Notes: generated from the letters alone by a model not told the origin. A stretch of DNA of 41,365 nucleotides from a virus (IMGVR_UViG_3300036944_000897:1-41365); one strand, 5' to 3'; shown: positions 29,387-39,392, counted from the stretch's first letter. Numbers and translations: made by a program.

Positions 29387-30106
29387 ATGGCGCAAAGTAT
29401 AGACATGAGCGAAACACAGCTCAATGGCAGTGAAACACAGTACGCCTACGGCCCTATGGTTATGGAGGCTAAGGATAGTGATGGAGACTTAGGTCACCGA
29501 GCTGTGTACTCCTTATCCGTTTCCGATGAGGATGACTATCAATACGTCATACTTGGAGGAGTCGAAGGTTCTGGTATGTATCTACTAAAATCTCCTTCAG
29601 ACATACAGGTAGACGCATCTGCTTCAAAGATAACATTTCAATCTCAAGGTACAATGTACACAGTACGTAAGTTCCAGGATTCAGATGGAGTTTGGGCTTC
29701 GACGACTGGCGCCGCTGTGCCGGCCGAAGCACTAGAGGAGATTTTTATGAATGAAATTGCTGCCGAGGTAGCTCCTGAATCAGTGAAGGACTACGCGCCG
29801 GAGGAGCTATACGCTCTGTCTGACAACGATGGAAAAGTCACTTTTCTAGTTTACTCAGGCGCCAATGTAACCTACATTCGCAAGGACGGCAAGTGGGAAG
29901 TTCTAGACGACCCTAATGGAGATGTACTAGATGACATGTACATTGACTATATATCTCCAGAGTTTGTCGAACTATTTGACAAAAAGGAAAGCAAGGGTCT
30001 GACCACAGCTGACCTAGTTGACTACGAGGCTGAGGAGACAGTCACCGTTACCGCATCCGCTGCCACGGGCTTCAAGTTTGCCAGTGTCATCAACAAAAAG
30101 GACTAG
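29387..30106 (+). CDS. Hypothetical structural-block protein
   Basis: A 239-residue acidic protein with AAGGAA before the ATG. It contains two related stretches: MYTVRKFQDSDGVWAST and VTYIRKDGKWEVLDD. Each is a strand followed by 'DGxW', and a similar stretch occurs in the next protein (VAFVREDRKWVKND). This suggests a short repeated structural module shared by the two genes. Only one base separates it from the next start. Not otherwise recognised. Confidence 0.72.
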   Translation: MAQSIDMSETQLNGSETQYAYGPMVMEAKDSDGDLGHRAVYSLSVSDEDDYQYVILGGVEGSGMYLLKSPSDIQVDASASKITFQSQGTMYTVRKFQDSDGVWASTTGAAVPAEALEEIFMNEIAAEVAPESVKDYAPEELYALSDNDGKVTFLVYSGANVTYIRKDGKWEVLDDPNGDVLDDMYIDYISPEFVELFDKKESKGLTTADLVDYEAEETVTVTASAATGFKFASVINKKD

Positions 30107-30107
30107 C

Positions 30108-33100
30108 ATGTCAGAAATCATCGGGTACGATGGTGCTCTTGCTCTGATTCAACAGGGCGATAACTCAGTCATTGTAGACACCGACCTAAACGTAATCGTA
30201 GACAGCGGGCTAACCGCTGCTATGAAAAAGAAGCGTAAGTGGAGCAATAGCAAAAGCTGCGAGGTTAGCGGTTCTACTCTAGAACTAGCTAACGGAGCAT
30301 TGTCTACACTTAGCATAAAGGTTATCACTGCATCAGGCAGACTCTACACGATTCCTAGCGGTGTTCAGGCAGAAGCTAAGAAAGCCATTGAATGGCGCAA
30401 AGAACACAAGCGTGGCGGAACGAACGTCGGCCTAAACACTGCTCGCACTCTTGCCAAGGGTGGCCAGATTGGCATTGAAAAGATTCGTCACATTGCTAAG
30501 TATTTCCCTCGCCACGAGGTTGACAAGAAGGCTAAGGGCTACGAACCTGGAGAGCCTAACTTCCCATCTAATGGTCGTATTGCATGGGGACTTTGGGGTG
30601 GTGACGCTGGTTGGCGCTGGGCGAAGAGCATCATTGAGCGTGAAAACAAGAAGGCACTAACAGCTGACGGTTACGCTCTAAACGAATACTACGTAGAGCC
30701 TGGTCTCTATGACGTAGACACAACCTATGATGCAGTTGTAGACGACTTCAAGAACGCTATTGAAGCAGATGGCTACGAAGACATTGACGCACCTGAGTTT
30801 ATGGTTCGTGTTCGTATGGACGGTTCTGGCATGGATCGTCTATACAAGATTGACGTTGATGGCAGAGTATACGTCTGGGATGACGGCTGCTGGGATGACC
30901 TAGGACACGTAGATGGAGACATCTACACCTATGACAAGGCGCTAGACGATCCATACGACCTAGTAGCAAAAGACTACTTTGTAATCGACCCTGCATCTGC
31001 AATTGTGGTATCTGCAATAATGCAGCAAAACCCACACAAGGCCGTCTCTATCTTTGAGGTAGACTCCATGGAGGCTAGCCTAGCAGAACGTGCAGCCGAC
31101 CAAATCGATTTGACACTAGTTGACTACGCAATGGTTGCAGCTACACAGCCTGCGCAGCCTGCTGCACCTACACCTAAGACTGATGGAAAGTACACACCTG
31201 AAGAGCGTTCTAAAAATGCTTCTAGCCAGCCTAGAAACGCAGCTGGACTGTTTGCCAAGGCAGGTAGCACCGTGTCAGTTGAAGGTGGAAGACCTGGTGT
31301 AATCCAGAGTATCGACAAAGCTTCTAAGACTGCAGTCGTCCAGCACGCTGATGGCACTAGCACAGTTGTGCCTGTAAACCAGACACGTACCGTAGATGTG
31401 AAGGCTGCAATTGCTCAGCCTCAAGGTCAGCAGAAGCCTATTGAACCTCTAGATGTTAGCGGTATCATTGGAGAGCCTCGCACTCCTTCAGACCGTGGAG
31501 ACGTACAGATTCCTGGAACACTTCCTGCTCTGACTCCAAAAGACATCGGAAAGATGGTTGCCGACTGGCCTGCATGGGTCTCTGAGACTCGTCAGCAGAG
31601 TGTTGCACCGTCAGTTACACCTACAAAGGCAGGTGAATCAGATTGGAGTCAGAAGCAGGCTAACGATTCAAAGACGCCTTTCCACAAGGCTGACATGAAA
31701 CAGTTTGATAACGACCCTGTTCTTCAAAAACTTCAAAAGCTAACTGGCGTAAAACTCACACTTGATGCTTACAAGCACCCTCTACTAAAAGACTGGCTAA
31801 ACACTAAGGGAAAGAATAACACTAGCCCTAATGCTATTTGGTTCCAGCCTGTCACCGGAGCAGGTGCAGCATCTGAGAATGTAGCACTGACACCAGAAAC
31901 AAGCGACGTTCCTCCGCTGTTTATGGCACTAGTCTCACCAGACGACCCTCGTGCCGTGATGGACGTAGTTGCTCTAATTCCAGCTAGCACTCAGTCGACT
32001 GACCCTGTGGCCTTCGTCCGTGAAGACAGAAAATGGGTAAAGAATGACCAGGTCATGAATGACTTGCGCTCAGCTACTCCACCACCTGTAGTTCCACTTG
32101 ACGCTGAAGCGCTAGCTTCTGTAATGGAGCAGACTGACGACGTTCAGGCAGAAGCCAAGACTGCATCGGCATTTACGCCTGACTTAGTGCTTATGGTGCT
32201 TTTTGGCCCTAATCCTGAAGCACTTCGTGCAGCAGCTACTCGTAGTGAAGAAGAGCTAAATGCTCTATCTGCAGGTGCTCGCCCACCTAGTGCGTACAAC
32301 ATTGACAAGAACAAGGGCAATGCTGAAAAGCTACGCCGCTACTGGGTTCGAGGCAAGGGTGCGTCAAAGATTCGCTGGGGCGAGGGTGGAGACTGGAAGC
32401 GCTGTGTCCGTTACTTAGCTAAGTACCTTGGAACTCGTGCAAAGGGATACTGCCAGCTTCGCCACAAGGAAGCCACAGGCATGTACACCTCAACTCACGC
32501 AAAGTTGATTAGAGGCCGAAACAACCAGGTGAACGAGTTCATCATGGAAGAAGTTCTAACCAAGAACTACGGATTGCCAACCATCGTTACAGATGAAGAC
32601 ATGCTAACTCCAATCGATGAAATTCTTCTAGAGGCAGACGACCTTTACGACTCAGAGTGGCTGCCTGAAGATGAATTCGTAATGCTGCTTTCTGATGAAG
32701 GCTGCCAGGAAGCCATGACTGCTGCAGGCGGAGCTGACCGAAACCGAGGCGGCGCCGAAGAACTACGTCGCTATTGGACAGTGGGCAAGGGCGGAATGAA
32801 GATTCGCTGGAACACACCAGGTGACTGGACCCGCTGTGTCAGAAACCTATCTAAGTATCTTGGAAACCGTGCTAAGGGCTACTGTGCACTTCGTCACCAC
32901 GAGATGACTGGTCAGTGGACTGGCGAGCAGCGTGACCGCAAACTTGAGATGTCTGTTCGTGACTTCGATGAGGTCCTAGATGTTGCAGAGCTAAATGCTC
33001 GTGCACACTACAACATGGAGCGTCTAGGCATGATTGCTTCATCTGGAATGAGTGGCTCAAAGTTTAGCATCCCACTGGTAATCCCAGAAGAAGTCGAGTC

Positions 33101-35171
33101 CGGTGACGGCCGCAGCTTTGAAAAAGGCTCAATCACTGCTCGTGACTTGCCGCTGCCATTGATGTGGCAGATTAAGACTGGCGATGGACACCAAGGTTCA
33201 GTTGTTGTCGGTCGTATTGAGTCTATGGAACGTATTGACGGCGGTATCGGAAATGCTTATGGTGTTTTTGATAGCGGTGCTTACGGCCGTGAAGCTGAGC
33301 GCATGGTCCGTGAAGGATTCCTTCGTGGTGTGTCAGCAGACATGGACAGGTTTGAGGCAACGGAAAAGAAGCCTAAGTCTAAGTCTGTAGAAGAAAACTC
33401 AGAAGGCACTAAAGACGAGCAGATAACAGCAAATCCTATAATCGTCAGCAAAGCTAGAATCATGGGCGTGACGATTGTACCTAAGCCTGCATTCCAGGAA
33501 TGCAAGATCGTCATCATCGATGATGAAGAAACCAACAACAACAATCAGGAGGACAGCATGATTCCAGATGGAATCTATGTTGACGACGTCGACGCCATGG
33601 ACGCAGAAGCCCTTGTGGCATGCGGCTATACGGCTGGCGCCATTCCGATGACCCCGCCTAAGAGCTGGTTTGAGAATCCAAAGCTGAACAAGCCTACTCC
33701 TCTTACCGTTGATGATGACGGCCGTGTATACGGTCACATTGCAGCTTGGCACGTGGACCACATCGGTATGGCCTTCGGCACTCGTCCACCGCGTAGCAAG
33801 AGTAACTACGCGTATTTCCACACAGGCGTATGCCGCACCGAGGAAGGCGTTGACGTTCCTGTTGGCCAGCTTACCTTGGCAGGCGGACACGCTTCAATTG
33901 AGGCTAACGCTCATGAGGCAGTAAAGCACTATGACGACACTGCGTCTTCGTTTGCAGACGTTCACGCAGGTGAAGATGCACACGGAATCTGGGTATCTGG
34001 AGCACTACGTCCAGGCACTACACCAGAGCAGATTCGTGCAATCCGTGCATCAGCACCTTCTGGCGACTGGCGTCCAATCCGCGGTTCACTTGAGCTCGTA
34101 GCCGTCTGCCAGGTAAACGTACCAGGCTTCCCGATTGCACGTGCTCGTGTTGCATCTGGTCAGGTTATGGCTCTTGTAGCTGCAGGTGCAGCTACTTTGG
34201 CGAAGATGAAGTCGGACCCAATCGCGGAATTGACCGCCAGAATCCAAAACCTAGAGCAGTTTGGTACATCAGTCGATCTATCGGCAAAAGTATCAGAACT
34301 AGCTGCACGCGTGAATAGCGAAGCCTATTTCGATGTCATCAACTATGACACTCGAATGAAGTTGGCTGAAAAGGGTCACGCAATGCCAGACGGTTCGTAC
34401 CCAATTAGAAACGTTGCAGACCTAAAAAACGCAATCTATGCGTACGGTCGTGCTCCAGTGGGTAAGGAAAAAGCAGTAAAGGACCTAATCATCAAGCGAG
34501 CAAAGGACCTGCGAAAGCCTGACCTTATCCCAGATGAATGGCAAAGCCCAACTGCTAAGGACTCTCTACGCGCTAGCGCTGAGGACCTAAAGGCAAGAGT
34601 CGCAGCTGCCCAGGAGGCCCTGGGAAAAGCATCAGCGGCTGAGTTTGCAACCGAAGGTGAGGCAAAATACACCTTTGAGACTCAGCCGCGCGACTCAAAA
34701 GGTAAGTTTCGTAAGGTTTTAGCTGTTCTCAAGCAAGACTTGGGTGCAGCTGGCCTTGAAAACGAATACAAGCTTGCCAGGAAAGTCGAGATGCTAAACC
34801 AAGCTGGGCACTATGTTGCCTCGGCTCGTGCAGCATCTCAGCTCTTAGACACAGTTAAGAGAATGGAAACCGGTGCCCTAAACAGGGACTCACTGGAAAA
34901 CATTAAACTATCAGCAACGCAGCTTGGGACTGCTGTGGCAAACTCGCCACTGCCGTTCGGCCATGAAACTAAGAAGATGCGTTTCTCTGACCTGCCAGCT
35001 CCTCTACAGAAGCTGACCTTGGACATGATGGAACGTGTAGAAAAGCGAATTGGCGACAAAGAAGCCGATGAGGCACACAAAGAACTTCAGAGTTACATTT
35101 CAGGCGGAAGGCTTATGACTCAGAGCAACATCTCTGCAGAGCTAAGCAAAATGCTCCGATTACTAACTTAG
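30108..35171 (+). CDS. Multidomain protein containing the capsid maturation protease
   Basis: A 1687-residue protein. ATG at 30108 follows AAAGGA; the frame is open further upstream only in the previous gene. Residues about 85-185 match a phage module (AIEWRKEHKRGGTNVG, HEVDKKAKGYEPGE, RIAWGLWGGD). Two copies of one domain begin near 739 and 883 (AEKLRRYWVRGKG / AEELRRYWTVGKG, each ending RAKGYC.LRH). Residues 981-1140 form an S78-like protease with candidate H1028 (GDGHQGSVVVG) and S1076 (GVSADM). About 1204-1365 (GHIAAWHVDHIGM) is a second part often joined to it. About 1411-1481 is DUF6582-like (MKLAEKGHAMPDGSYPI). The C-terminus is helical and may act as scaffold. Confidence 0.83.
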   Translation: MSEIIGYDGALALIQQGDNSVIVDTDLNVIVDSGLTAAMKKKRKWSNSKSCEVSGSTLELANGALSTLSIKVITASGRLYTIPSGVQAEAKKAIEWRKEHKRGGTNVGLNTARTLAKGGQIGIEKIRHIAKYFPRHEVDKKAKGYEPGEPNFPSNGRIAWGLWGGDAGWRWAKSIIERENKKALTADGYALNEYYVEPGLYDVDTTYDAVVDDFKNAIEADGYEDIDAPEFMVRVRMDGSGMDRLYKIDVDGRVYVWDDGCWDDLGHVDGDIYTYDKALDDPYDLVAKDYFVIDPASAIVVSAIMQQNPHKAVSIFEVDSMEASLAERAADQIDLTLVDYAMVAATQPAQPAAPTPKTDGKYTPEERSKNASSQPRNAAGLFAKAGSTVSVEGGRPGVIQSIDKASKTAVVQHADGTSTVVPVNQTRTVDVKAAIAQPQGQQKPIEPLDVSGIIGEPRTPSDRGDVQIPGTLPALTPKDIGKMVADWPAWVSETRQQSVAPSVTPTKAGESDWSQKQANDSKTPFHKADMKQFDNDPVLQKLQKLTGVKLTLDAYKHPLLKDWLNTKGKNNTSPNAIWFQPVTGAGAASENVALTPETSDVPPLFMALVSPDDPRAVMDVVALIPASTQSTDPVAFVREDRKWVKNDQVMNDLRSATPPPVVPLDAEALASVMEQTDDVQAEAKTASAFTPDLVLMVLFGPNPEALRAAATRSEEELNALSAGARPPSAYNIDKNKGNAEKLRRYWVRGKGASKIRWGEGGDWKRCVRYLAKYLGTRAKGYCQLRHKEATGMYTSTHAKLIRGRNNQVNEFIMEEVLTKNYGLPTIVTDEDMLTPIDEILLEADDLYDSEWLPEDEFVMLLSDEGCQEAMTAAGGADRNRGGAEELRRYWTVGKGGMKIRWNTPGDWTRCVRNLSKYLGNRAKGYCALRHHEMTGQWTGEQRDRKLEMSVRDFDEVLDVAELNARAHYNMERLGMIASSGMSGSKFSIPLVIPEEVESGDGRSFEKGSITARDLPLPLMWQIKTGDGHQGSVVVGRIESMERIDGGIGNAYGVFDSGAYGREAERMVREGFLRGVSADMDRFEATEKKPKSKSVEENSEGTKDEQITANPIIVSKARIMGVTIVPKPAFQECKIVIIDDEETNNNNQEDSMIPDGIYVDDVDAMDAEALVACGYTAGAIPMTPPKSWFENPKLNKPTPLTVDDDGRVYGHIAAWHVDHIGMAFGTRPPRSKSNYAYFHTGVCRTEEGVDVPVGQLTLAGGHASIEANAHEAVKHYDDTASSFADVHAGEDAHGIWVSGALRPGTTPEQIRAIRASAPSGDWRPIRGSLELVAVCQVNVPGFPIARARVASGQVMALVAAGAATLAKMKSDPIAELTARIQNLEQFGTSVDLSAKVSELAARVNSEAYFDVINYDTRMKLAEKGHAMPDGSYPIRNVADLKNAIYAYGRAPVGKEKAVKDLIIKRAKDLRKPDLIPDEWQSPTAKDSLRASAEDLKARVAAAQEALGKASAAEFATEGEAKYTFETQPRDSKGKFRKVLAVLKQDLGAAGLENEYKLARKVEMLNQAGHYVASARAASQLLDTVKRMETGALNRDSLENIKLSATQLGTAVANSPLPFGHETKKMRFSDLPAPLQKLTLDMMERVEKRIGDKEADEAHKELQSYISGGRLMTQSNISAELSKMLRLLT

Positions 35172-35291
35172 AAGCGATATACAATAAAAAACAGGGTGGA
35201 GTGCCTGCACGCAGACGCGTGAAGTCCCTTTACTTTGGACCAACAGCAAGTGAGTGAAGTCCACTCACAACAACTGTCCTAAGGAGGAACA
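35172..35291 (+). promoter_or_regulatory. Structured leader of the capsid gene
   Basis: A 120-base gap with a possible -10 TACAAT (35180-35185) lacking a good -35. The leader repeats GTGAAGTCC twice and contains hairpin GTGAGTG-AAGTC-CACTCAC near 35250-35270. A very strong ribosome site AAGGAGGAAC precedes the GTG at 35292. The arrangement fits high-level capsid expression, with possible RNA stabilisation. Confidence 0.45.
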
Positions 35292-37319
35292 GTGGACCAG
35301 ATTAAGTCACAGGTTGACAACCTGTCGCAGCTAAGCGATGAACAAATCGCTGAGCTACAGCAGAACATTGTCACCGAGTTCGACTCAGTCTCAAGCACTG
35401 AACCAACTGCCGAGTCAGTTGACGCTATGACATCGCTTGCCGACATGCTTTACGCCTGCAAGGGCGAAATGAAGCGACGCGAAGCAGCTGCACAGGAGCT
35501 AGCCGAGCTAGCTGCTGAAGCAATTGAGCGCGTAAAGGGAAGCGAAGATGGAAATGTTGACGGAGAAGCAGCAATCGCTGAGGAGGCTCCTGTAGAGGAA
35601 GCCGCCGCAGTCGAAGAAGCTGCAGCCGAGGAAGTAGTTGCTGATGAAGCAGCTATGACTGAGGACGCTCCTGACGACGCTCCTGCTGAGGCTCCAGCCG
35701 AAGAAACTCCAGTAGCTGAGGAAGCTCCTGCTATGCCTGAAGGCGAAGCAATGGAAGAACCAGCTGCAGATGAGGAAGGCGAGGAGACTCCAGAGGAAGA
35801 GACCGCTGAGGAAAAGAAGGACAAAAATCCTGAAGAGGCCTCAGTTGAATCCACCGAAGCGTCTGCTACTGTGGTAGAAGGTTCAGAACTTTCGACCGAA
35901 ACAACCACTGCTGAAGTCATTGAGACCGAAGCCGCCGAGGAGACTGCCGTTGTGGCAGCTGCCGAGGAACCAACCCAAGAAACAATCGAAACCGTGGACG
36001 AAGTTCCACAGGAAGAGCAGGCACCAGTGACCGCCGCAGCAGAAGAGAGCTTCCAGGCTCCAGCTGACCGTCAGCCTGTAATTCAGGTAACAGAGGCTCC
36101 AGTGGCAATCACTGCAGGCGCTGACATCCCTGGTTACACTGCCGGTAGCACCATCACTGACATGAACGAAGTAGCTCAGGCTATGGAGAAGCGTATCCAC
36201 TCGCTTCGTCGTGTCAACGGAGGAGACGGAGAGCAGCACATCGTTGCATCCGTAACCACCCAGTACGCAGAGGACCGCACTCTGACTACTGACGCAGAGT
36301 CCAACTGGACCAAGATTCAGGCTGTATCTGGCCCTGAGGCACTTGTTGCTTCTGGTGGTCACTCAGCTCCATTCGAGGTCAAGTACGACATCTATGCAAT
36401 CGGTTCAACCACCGAGCGCCCAGTTCGCGATGCTTTGCCTCGCTTCCAGGCTGACCGTGGCGGTATCCGCTTCATCGTTCCACCAAGCTTCGCAGGTGGC
36501 GACTACGCTAACGCTGTTGGCGTATGGACAGCAGCGGTAGATGCATCTCCAGAGTCTGCAACCAAGACTAGCCTAACTGTTTCAGCTGCAACAGAGACCA
36601 CTGTCTCGACCGACGCTGTTACACTACAGCTACAGTTTGGTAACCTTGCAACACGTGCTTACCCAGAGTTGATTGCTCGCCACAACGAGCTAGCTCTTGT
36701 ACAGCACGCACGCGAGGCTGAGCAGAACCTACTAACAGGTATCGGCAACAAGTCGACTGCAGTTACAACCACAAACCTCATTGGTTTCGGTCGTGACTTC
36801 CTAGTCCAGATTCGCCGTGCAGCTGTTGCTTACCGTTCACGCCACCGCATCGACCCTCAGGCTCGCCTGAAGGCCATCGTTCCTTCATGGGTATACGACG
36901 CAATGGCAGCTGACCTAACCCTCAGCATGCCAGGTGACGGTACTCTATCAGTATCGAAGGCTGAAATCGACGGCTACCTAGCCAACGTAAACGTTGACCT
37001 AGTAGCTTCGCTAGACGCAACTGTATTTGGTGCTCAGGGTGCAACTGCACTAGTTGAGTTCCCAGACAGCTTCGACTGGTTCCTATTCGCTGAAGGAACA
37101 TTCTTGTTCCTAGACGGTGGAACTCTCGACCTAGGTATCATCCGCGACAGCACACTAGTCGGCACCAACGACTACAAGATGTTCGTTGAGACCTTCGAGA
37201 ACGTTGCCAAGGTTGGTATTGAGTCTCTCAAGATTACCTCGACAATCAACGTCAACGGTGTTGCTGCTGCATTGCGCGACACCACAGGCGGTACTGCTGC
37301 CGCTACTATTGAGCTCTAA
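35292..37319 (+). CDS. Major capsid protein with N-terminal acidic scaffold-like region
   Basis: A 675-residue protein from GTG with AAGGAGG nine bases upstream. Residues 1-90 are helical and Glu/Gln-rich. Residues about 92-245 are almost only Glu, Ala, Val, Pro and Thr. The C-terminal part (about 265-675) looks like an HK97-fold capsid protein: RFQADRGGIRFIVPPSF, LARHNELALVQHAREAEQNLL, then FLFDGGTLDLGIIRDSTLV. The layout resembles HK97, where an N-terminal delta domain serves as scaffold and is removed by the protease; here the upstream protease would do this. No separate scaffold gene is seen. The acidic part is about twice the usual delta-domain length. Confidence 0.86.
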   Translation: MDQIKSQVDNLSQLSDEQIAELQQNIVTEFDSVSSTEPTAESVDAMTSLADMLYACKGEMKRREAAAQELAELAAEAIERVKGSEDGNVDGEAAIAEEAPVEEAAAVEEAAAEEVVADEAAMTEDAPDDAPAEAPAEETPVAEEAPAMPEGEAMEEPAADEEGEETPEEETAEEKKDKNPEEASVESTEASATVVEGSELSTETTTAEVIETEAAEETAVVAAAEEPTQETIETVDEVPQEEQAPVTAAAEESFQAPADRQPVIQVTEAPVAITAGADIPGYTAGSTITDMNEVAQAMEKRIHSLRRVNGGDGEQHIVASVTTQYAEDRTLTTDAESNWTKIQAVSGPEALVASGGHSAPFEVKYDIYAIGSTTERPVRDALPRFQADRGGIRFIVPPSFAGGDYANAVGVWTAAVDASPESATKTSLTVSAATETTVSTDAVTLQLQFGNLATRAYPELIARHNELALVQHAREAEQNLLTGIGNKSTAVTTTNLIGFGRDFLVQIRRAAVAYRSRHRIDPQARLKAIVPSWVYDAMAADLTLSMPGDGTLSVSKAEIDGYLANVNVDLVASLDATVFGAQGATALVEFPDSFDWFLFAEGTFLFLDGGTLDLGIIRDSTLVGTNDYKMFVETFENVAKVGIESLKITSTINVNGVAAALRDTTGGTAAATIEL

Positions 37320-37346
37320 GCCTTAGTAATTTAGCAGATTCTGTTG

Positions 37347-37376
37347 AGGGGGGAGTCAGGAAACTGGCTCCCCCTG
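37347..37376 (+). terminator. GNRA-capped hairpin after the capsid gene
   Basis: An 11-bp stem, GGGGGAGTCAG with CTGGCTCCCCC (one G-U), is capped by GAAA. It has no U-tract, so it may pause polymerase or protect the 3' end of capsid mRNA rather than fully terminate. The next gene starts 37 bases later. Confidence 0.5.
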
Positions 37377-37412
37377 ATACGGGTTCATTAGACTTATAGA
37401 TAAGGATTCCAG

Positions 37413-38294
37413 ATGGCGTTCCCAAAGAATGGCGTTGTAGAGGCACCAGTAATCGTGCCCTCCGCCTTTGGCCTACTAGCTGTAGTCAGACCTGAAAACT
37501 CAGCAGATGAGGACCAGTGGATTCGCGGCTTCTCTCAGGAGTGGGAGACAACTGTCAACAACCTCACCAACTGGGACGACACAGACTCATCTGACTACGT
37601 ACTAGTAAACGGTGCAACAGTAAACTACTACGATGAAATCAAACCATTCTTCATCGAAATCGACGAGACACGTTCAACATCTGGCTTCCTTGGAATTGAC
37701 CGCATTGCACGTATCAAGCGACAGCTTGAGGGCGTAACTCAGAAGGCAATTGAACGAGAGCTATGGAGTGGTGACATCCGCATTGCTGAGTCTCACGACA
37801 ACAAGGCATTGATTGGAAGCACAGCTACTGTTCTAAACTCAGGGACAGCGCTATCTGCAAAACGTGCACTAGCTCTGCTTGAGCACACGATTGCAACTAC
37901 TTCTCACGGAGGCGAGCAGGGTATCATCCACATGACTCGTGACGTTGCTGCTATCTTGTCAAGCAACTCAAACATGCTTTTCCACGACATCGGTCGTGAC
38001 CACCTGCAGACAATGGGAGGAACTCCTGTAGTCGTAGGTTCTGGGTACTCTGGCCAAGGACCGGCCAGCGTTACCGACGGCACACAAACTGCAAGTGCTA
38101 CAAACAAATGGATTTACGCCACCGGCACAGTCAAGGTATACCTAGGCGATGTCGATGTCGTGAACGACAACCTAAGCCAGGCTTACGATGTCGCAGGAAA
38201 CCAAAATGACATGAAGTTGAAGGCAATCCGCCCAGCGGCGGCTTACTTCGATACATCCATCCACCTCGCTGTTCGAGTCGATCTAACGGCGTAA
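37413..38294 (+). CDS. Capsid-associated protein, possibly a second capsid subunit
   Basis: A 293-residue protein following the capsid gene. FLGIDRIARIKRQLEGVTQKAIERELWSGDI and HMTRDVAAILSSNSNMLF, with TPVVVGSGYSG and a C-terminal AAAYFDTSIHLAVRVDL, follow the order of HK97-type capsid proteins (long E-helix, A-domain, final P-domain strand). Some actinophages use separate hexamer and pentamer capsid proteins, and this gene could be the pentamer or vertex form. A head-completion protein is the alternative. AAGGA precedes the ATG. Confidence 0.62.
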   Translation: MAFPKNGVVEAPVIVPSAFGLLAVVRPENSADEDQWIRGFSQEWETTVNNLTNWDDTDSSDYVLVNGATVNYYDEIKPFFIEIDETRSTSGFLGIDRIARIKRQLEGVTQKAIERELWSGDIRIAESHDNKALIGSTATVLNSGTALSAKRALALLEHTIATTSHGGEQGIIHMTRDVAAILSSNSNMLFHDIGRDHLQTMGGTPVVVGSGYSGQGPASVTDGTQTASATNKWIYATGTVKVYLGDVDVVNDNLSQAYDVAGNQNDMKLKAIRPAAAYFDTSIHLAVRVDLTA

Positions 38295-38321
38295 CCACAA
38301 CAACCTAAGGAGAATAGCTAA

Positions 38322-39392
38322 ATGGCTACTCAAGATTATGCTGCTAGCATCCAGGGTGTGTCGATTCGTGTCACCCGACTAGATGCTAACGGTAACTTGC
38401 TAAACGGACCTGGTGACTCATACACCACGTCTGCATTCATGCGCGTTTCGTTCACACCAGAATACGAAGAAGGCGATGAAATCACCGAAAAGTCGGCAAA
38501 CGGTTCTGTCTGCGTAACATACAAGTCTCCAGACACCCTAAAGCGCATCACCATGGAGCTCGCAATCTGTGAGCCAGACCCAGAGCTTACATCACTAATC
38601 TCAGGTGGTTTGCTTCTTCGCAAGAACCTAGGAACCTTCGCCTCGCCAAACAACCAGTCAATCGGTTGGGCAGCTCCTGGTGTTGGTGACGACCCTGCCG
38701 GTAACGGTGTTTCTATCGAAGCATGGTCATGGGCTATCAAGGATGGCAAGAAGGCCGGCACTCTGCCTTACTTCCACTGGGTCTTCCCATACGCAAAGCT
38801 TCGCCAGTCAGGTGACCGCGTCATTGAGAACGGCATGCTTGCAACCACATTCGAAGGCTACGGTCTTGGAAACGTAAACTTTGCGTCTGGTCCTGACGGC
38901 CGTTGGGAGTTCCCAGTTGCTGCAGAGCGTCCATACTCATACGCACGTGCTGAATGGGCACCGAGCGGTCTCAAGGGCTTCTACACCTGGAGCTACACTG
39001 AGGGCGAAACTGAGAACCCAACCTACACAGCAGTTACTGACCTTGACCGCACACCACTGCTCAACGTCACTAACAAGGTACTCACCAGCGATGTTGCAAC
39101 TCTTACCACTGAGGTTGCACACGGTTACAGCACAGGTTCTTCTGTTGTTGTTGCAGGTGTTGACTCGACCTTCAATGGTACATACACCTTGACAGGCACA
39201 ACTTCAACAACCTTCAGCTACGCAAAGGTCAACGCCAACGTTATATCTGCAGCAGTTACCAGCGCAGATGCAGTTGTCTACAGCACTCCTTCGCTGTCAA
39301 CAACTCAGTACAACGTACCTGGAAACATCAACTACAACGCTGACATCGGTACAGACCGCGTCATCCGTTCGAACGAGGACCCAACAAGCTAA
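38322..39392 (+). CDS. Probable major tail tube protein
   Basis: A 356-residue protein with AAGGAG upstream. It begins SIQGVSIRVTRLDANGNLL and continues with FMRVSFTPEYEEGDEITEKSANGSVCVTYKSPDTLKRI, a beta-rich pattern typical of siphovirus tail tubes. A C-terminal beta insert (VAHGYSTGSSVVVAGVDSTFNGTYTLTGTTSTTFSYAK) resembles the small decorating domains found on tail proteins. A strong terminator follows, which fits a highly expressed single product. Its position before the head-tail adaptor is unusual. Confidence 0.72.
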   Translation: MATQDYAASIQGVSIRVTRLDANGNLLNGPGDSYTTSAFMRVSFTPEYEEGDEITEKSANGSVCVTYKSPDTLKRITMELAICEPDPELTSLISGGLLLRKNLGTFASPNNQSIGWAAPGVGDDPAGNGVSIEAWSWAIKDGKKAGTLPYFHWVFPYAKLRQSGDRVIENGMLATTFEGYGLGNVNFASGPDGRWEFPVAAERPYSYARAEWAPSGLKGFYTWSYTEGETENPTYTAVTDLDRTPLLNVTNKVLTSDVATLTTEVAHGYSTGSSVVVAGVDSTFNGTYTLTGTTSTTFSYAKVNANVISAAVTSADAVVYSTPSLSTTQYNVPGNINYNADIGTDRVIRSNEDPTS

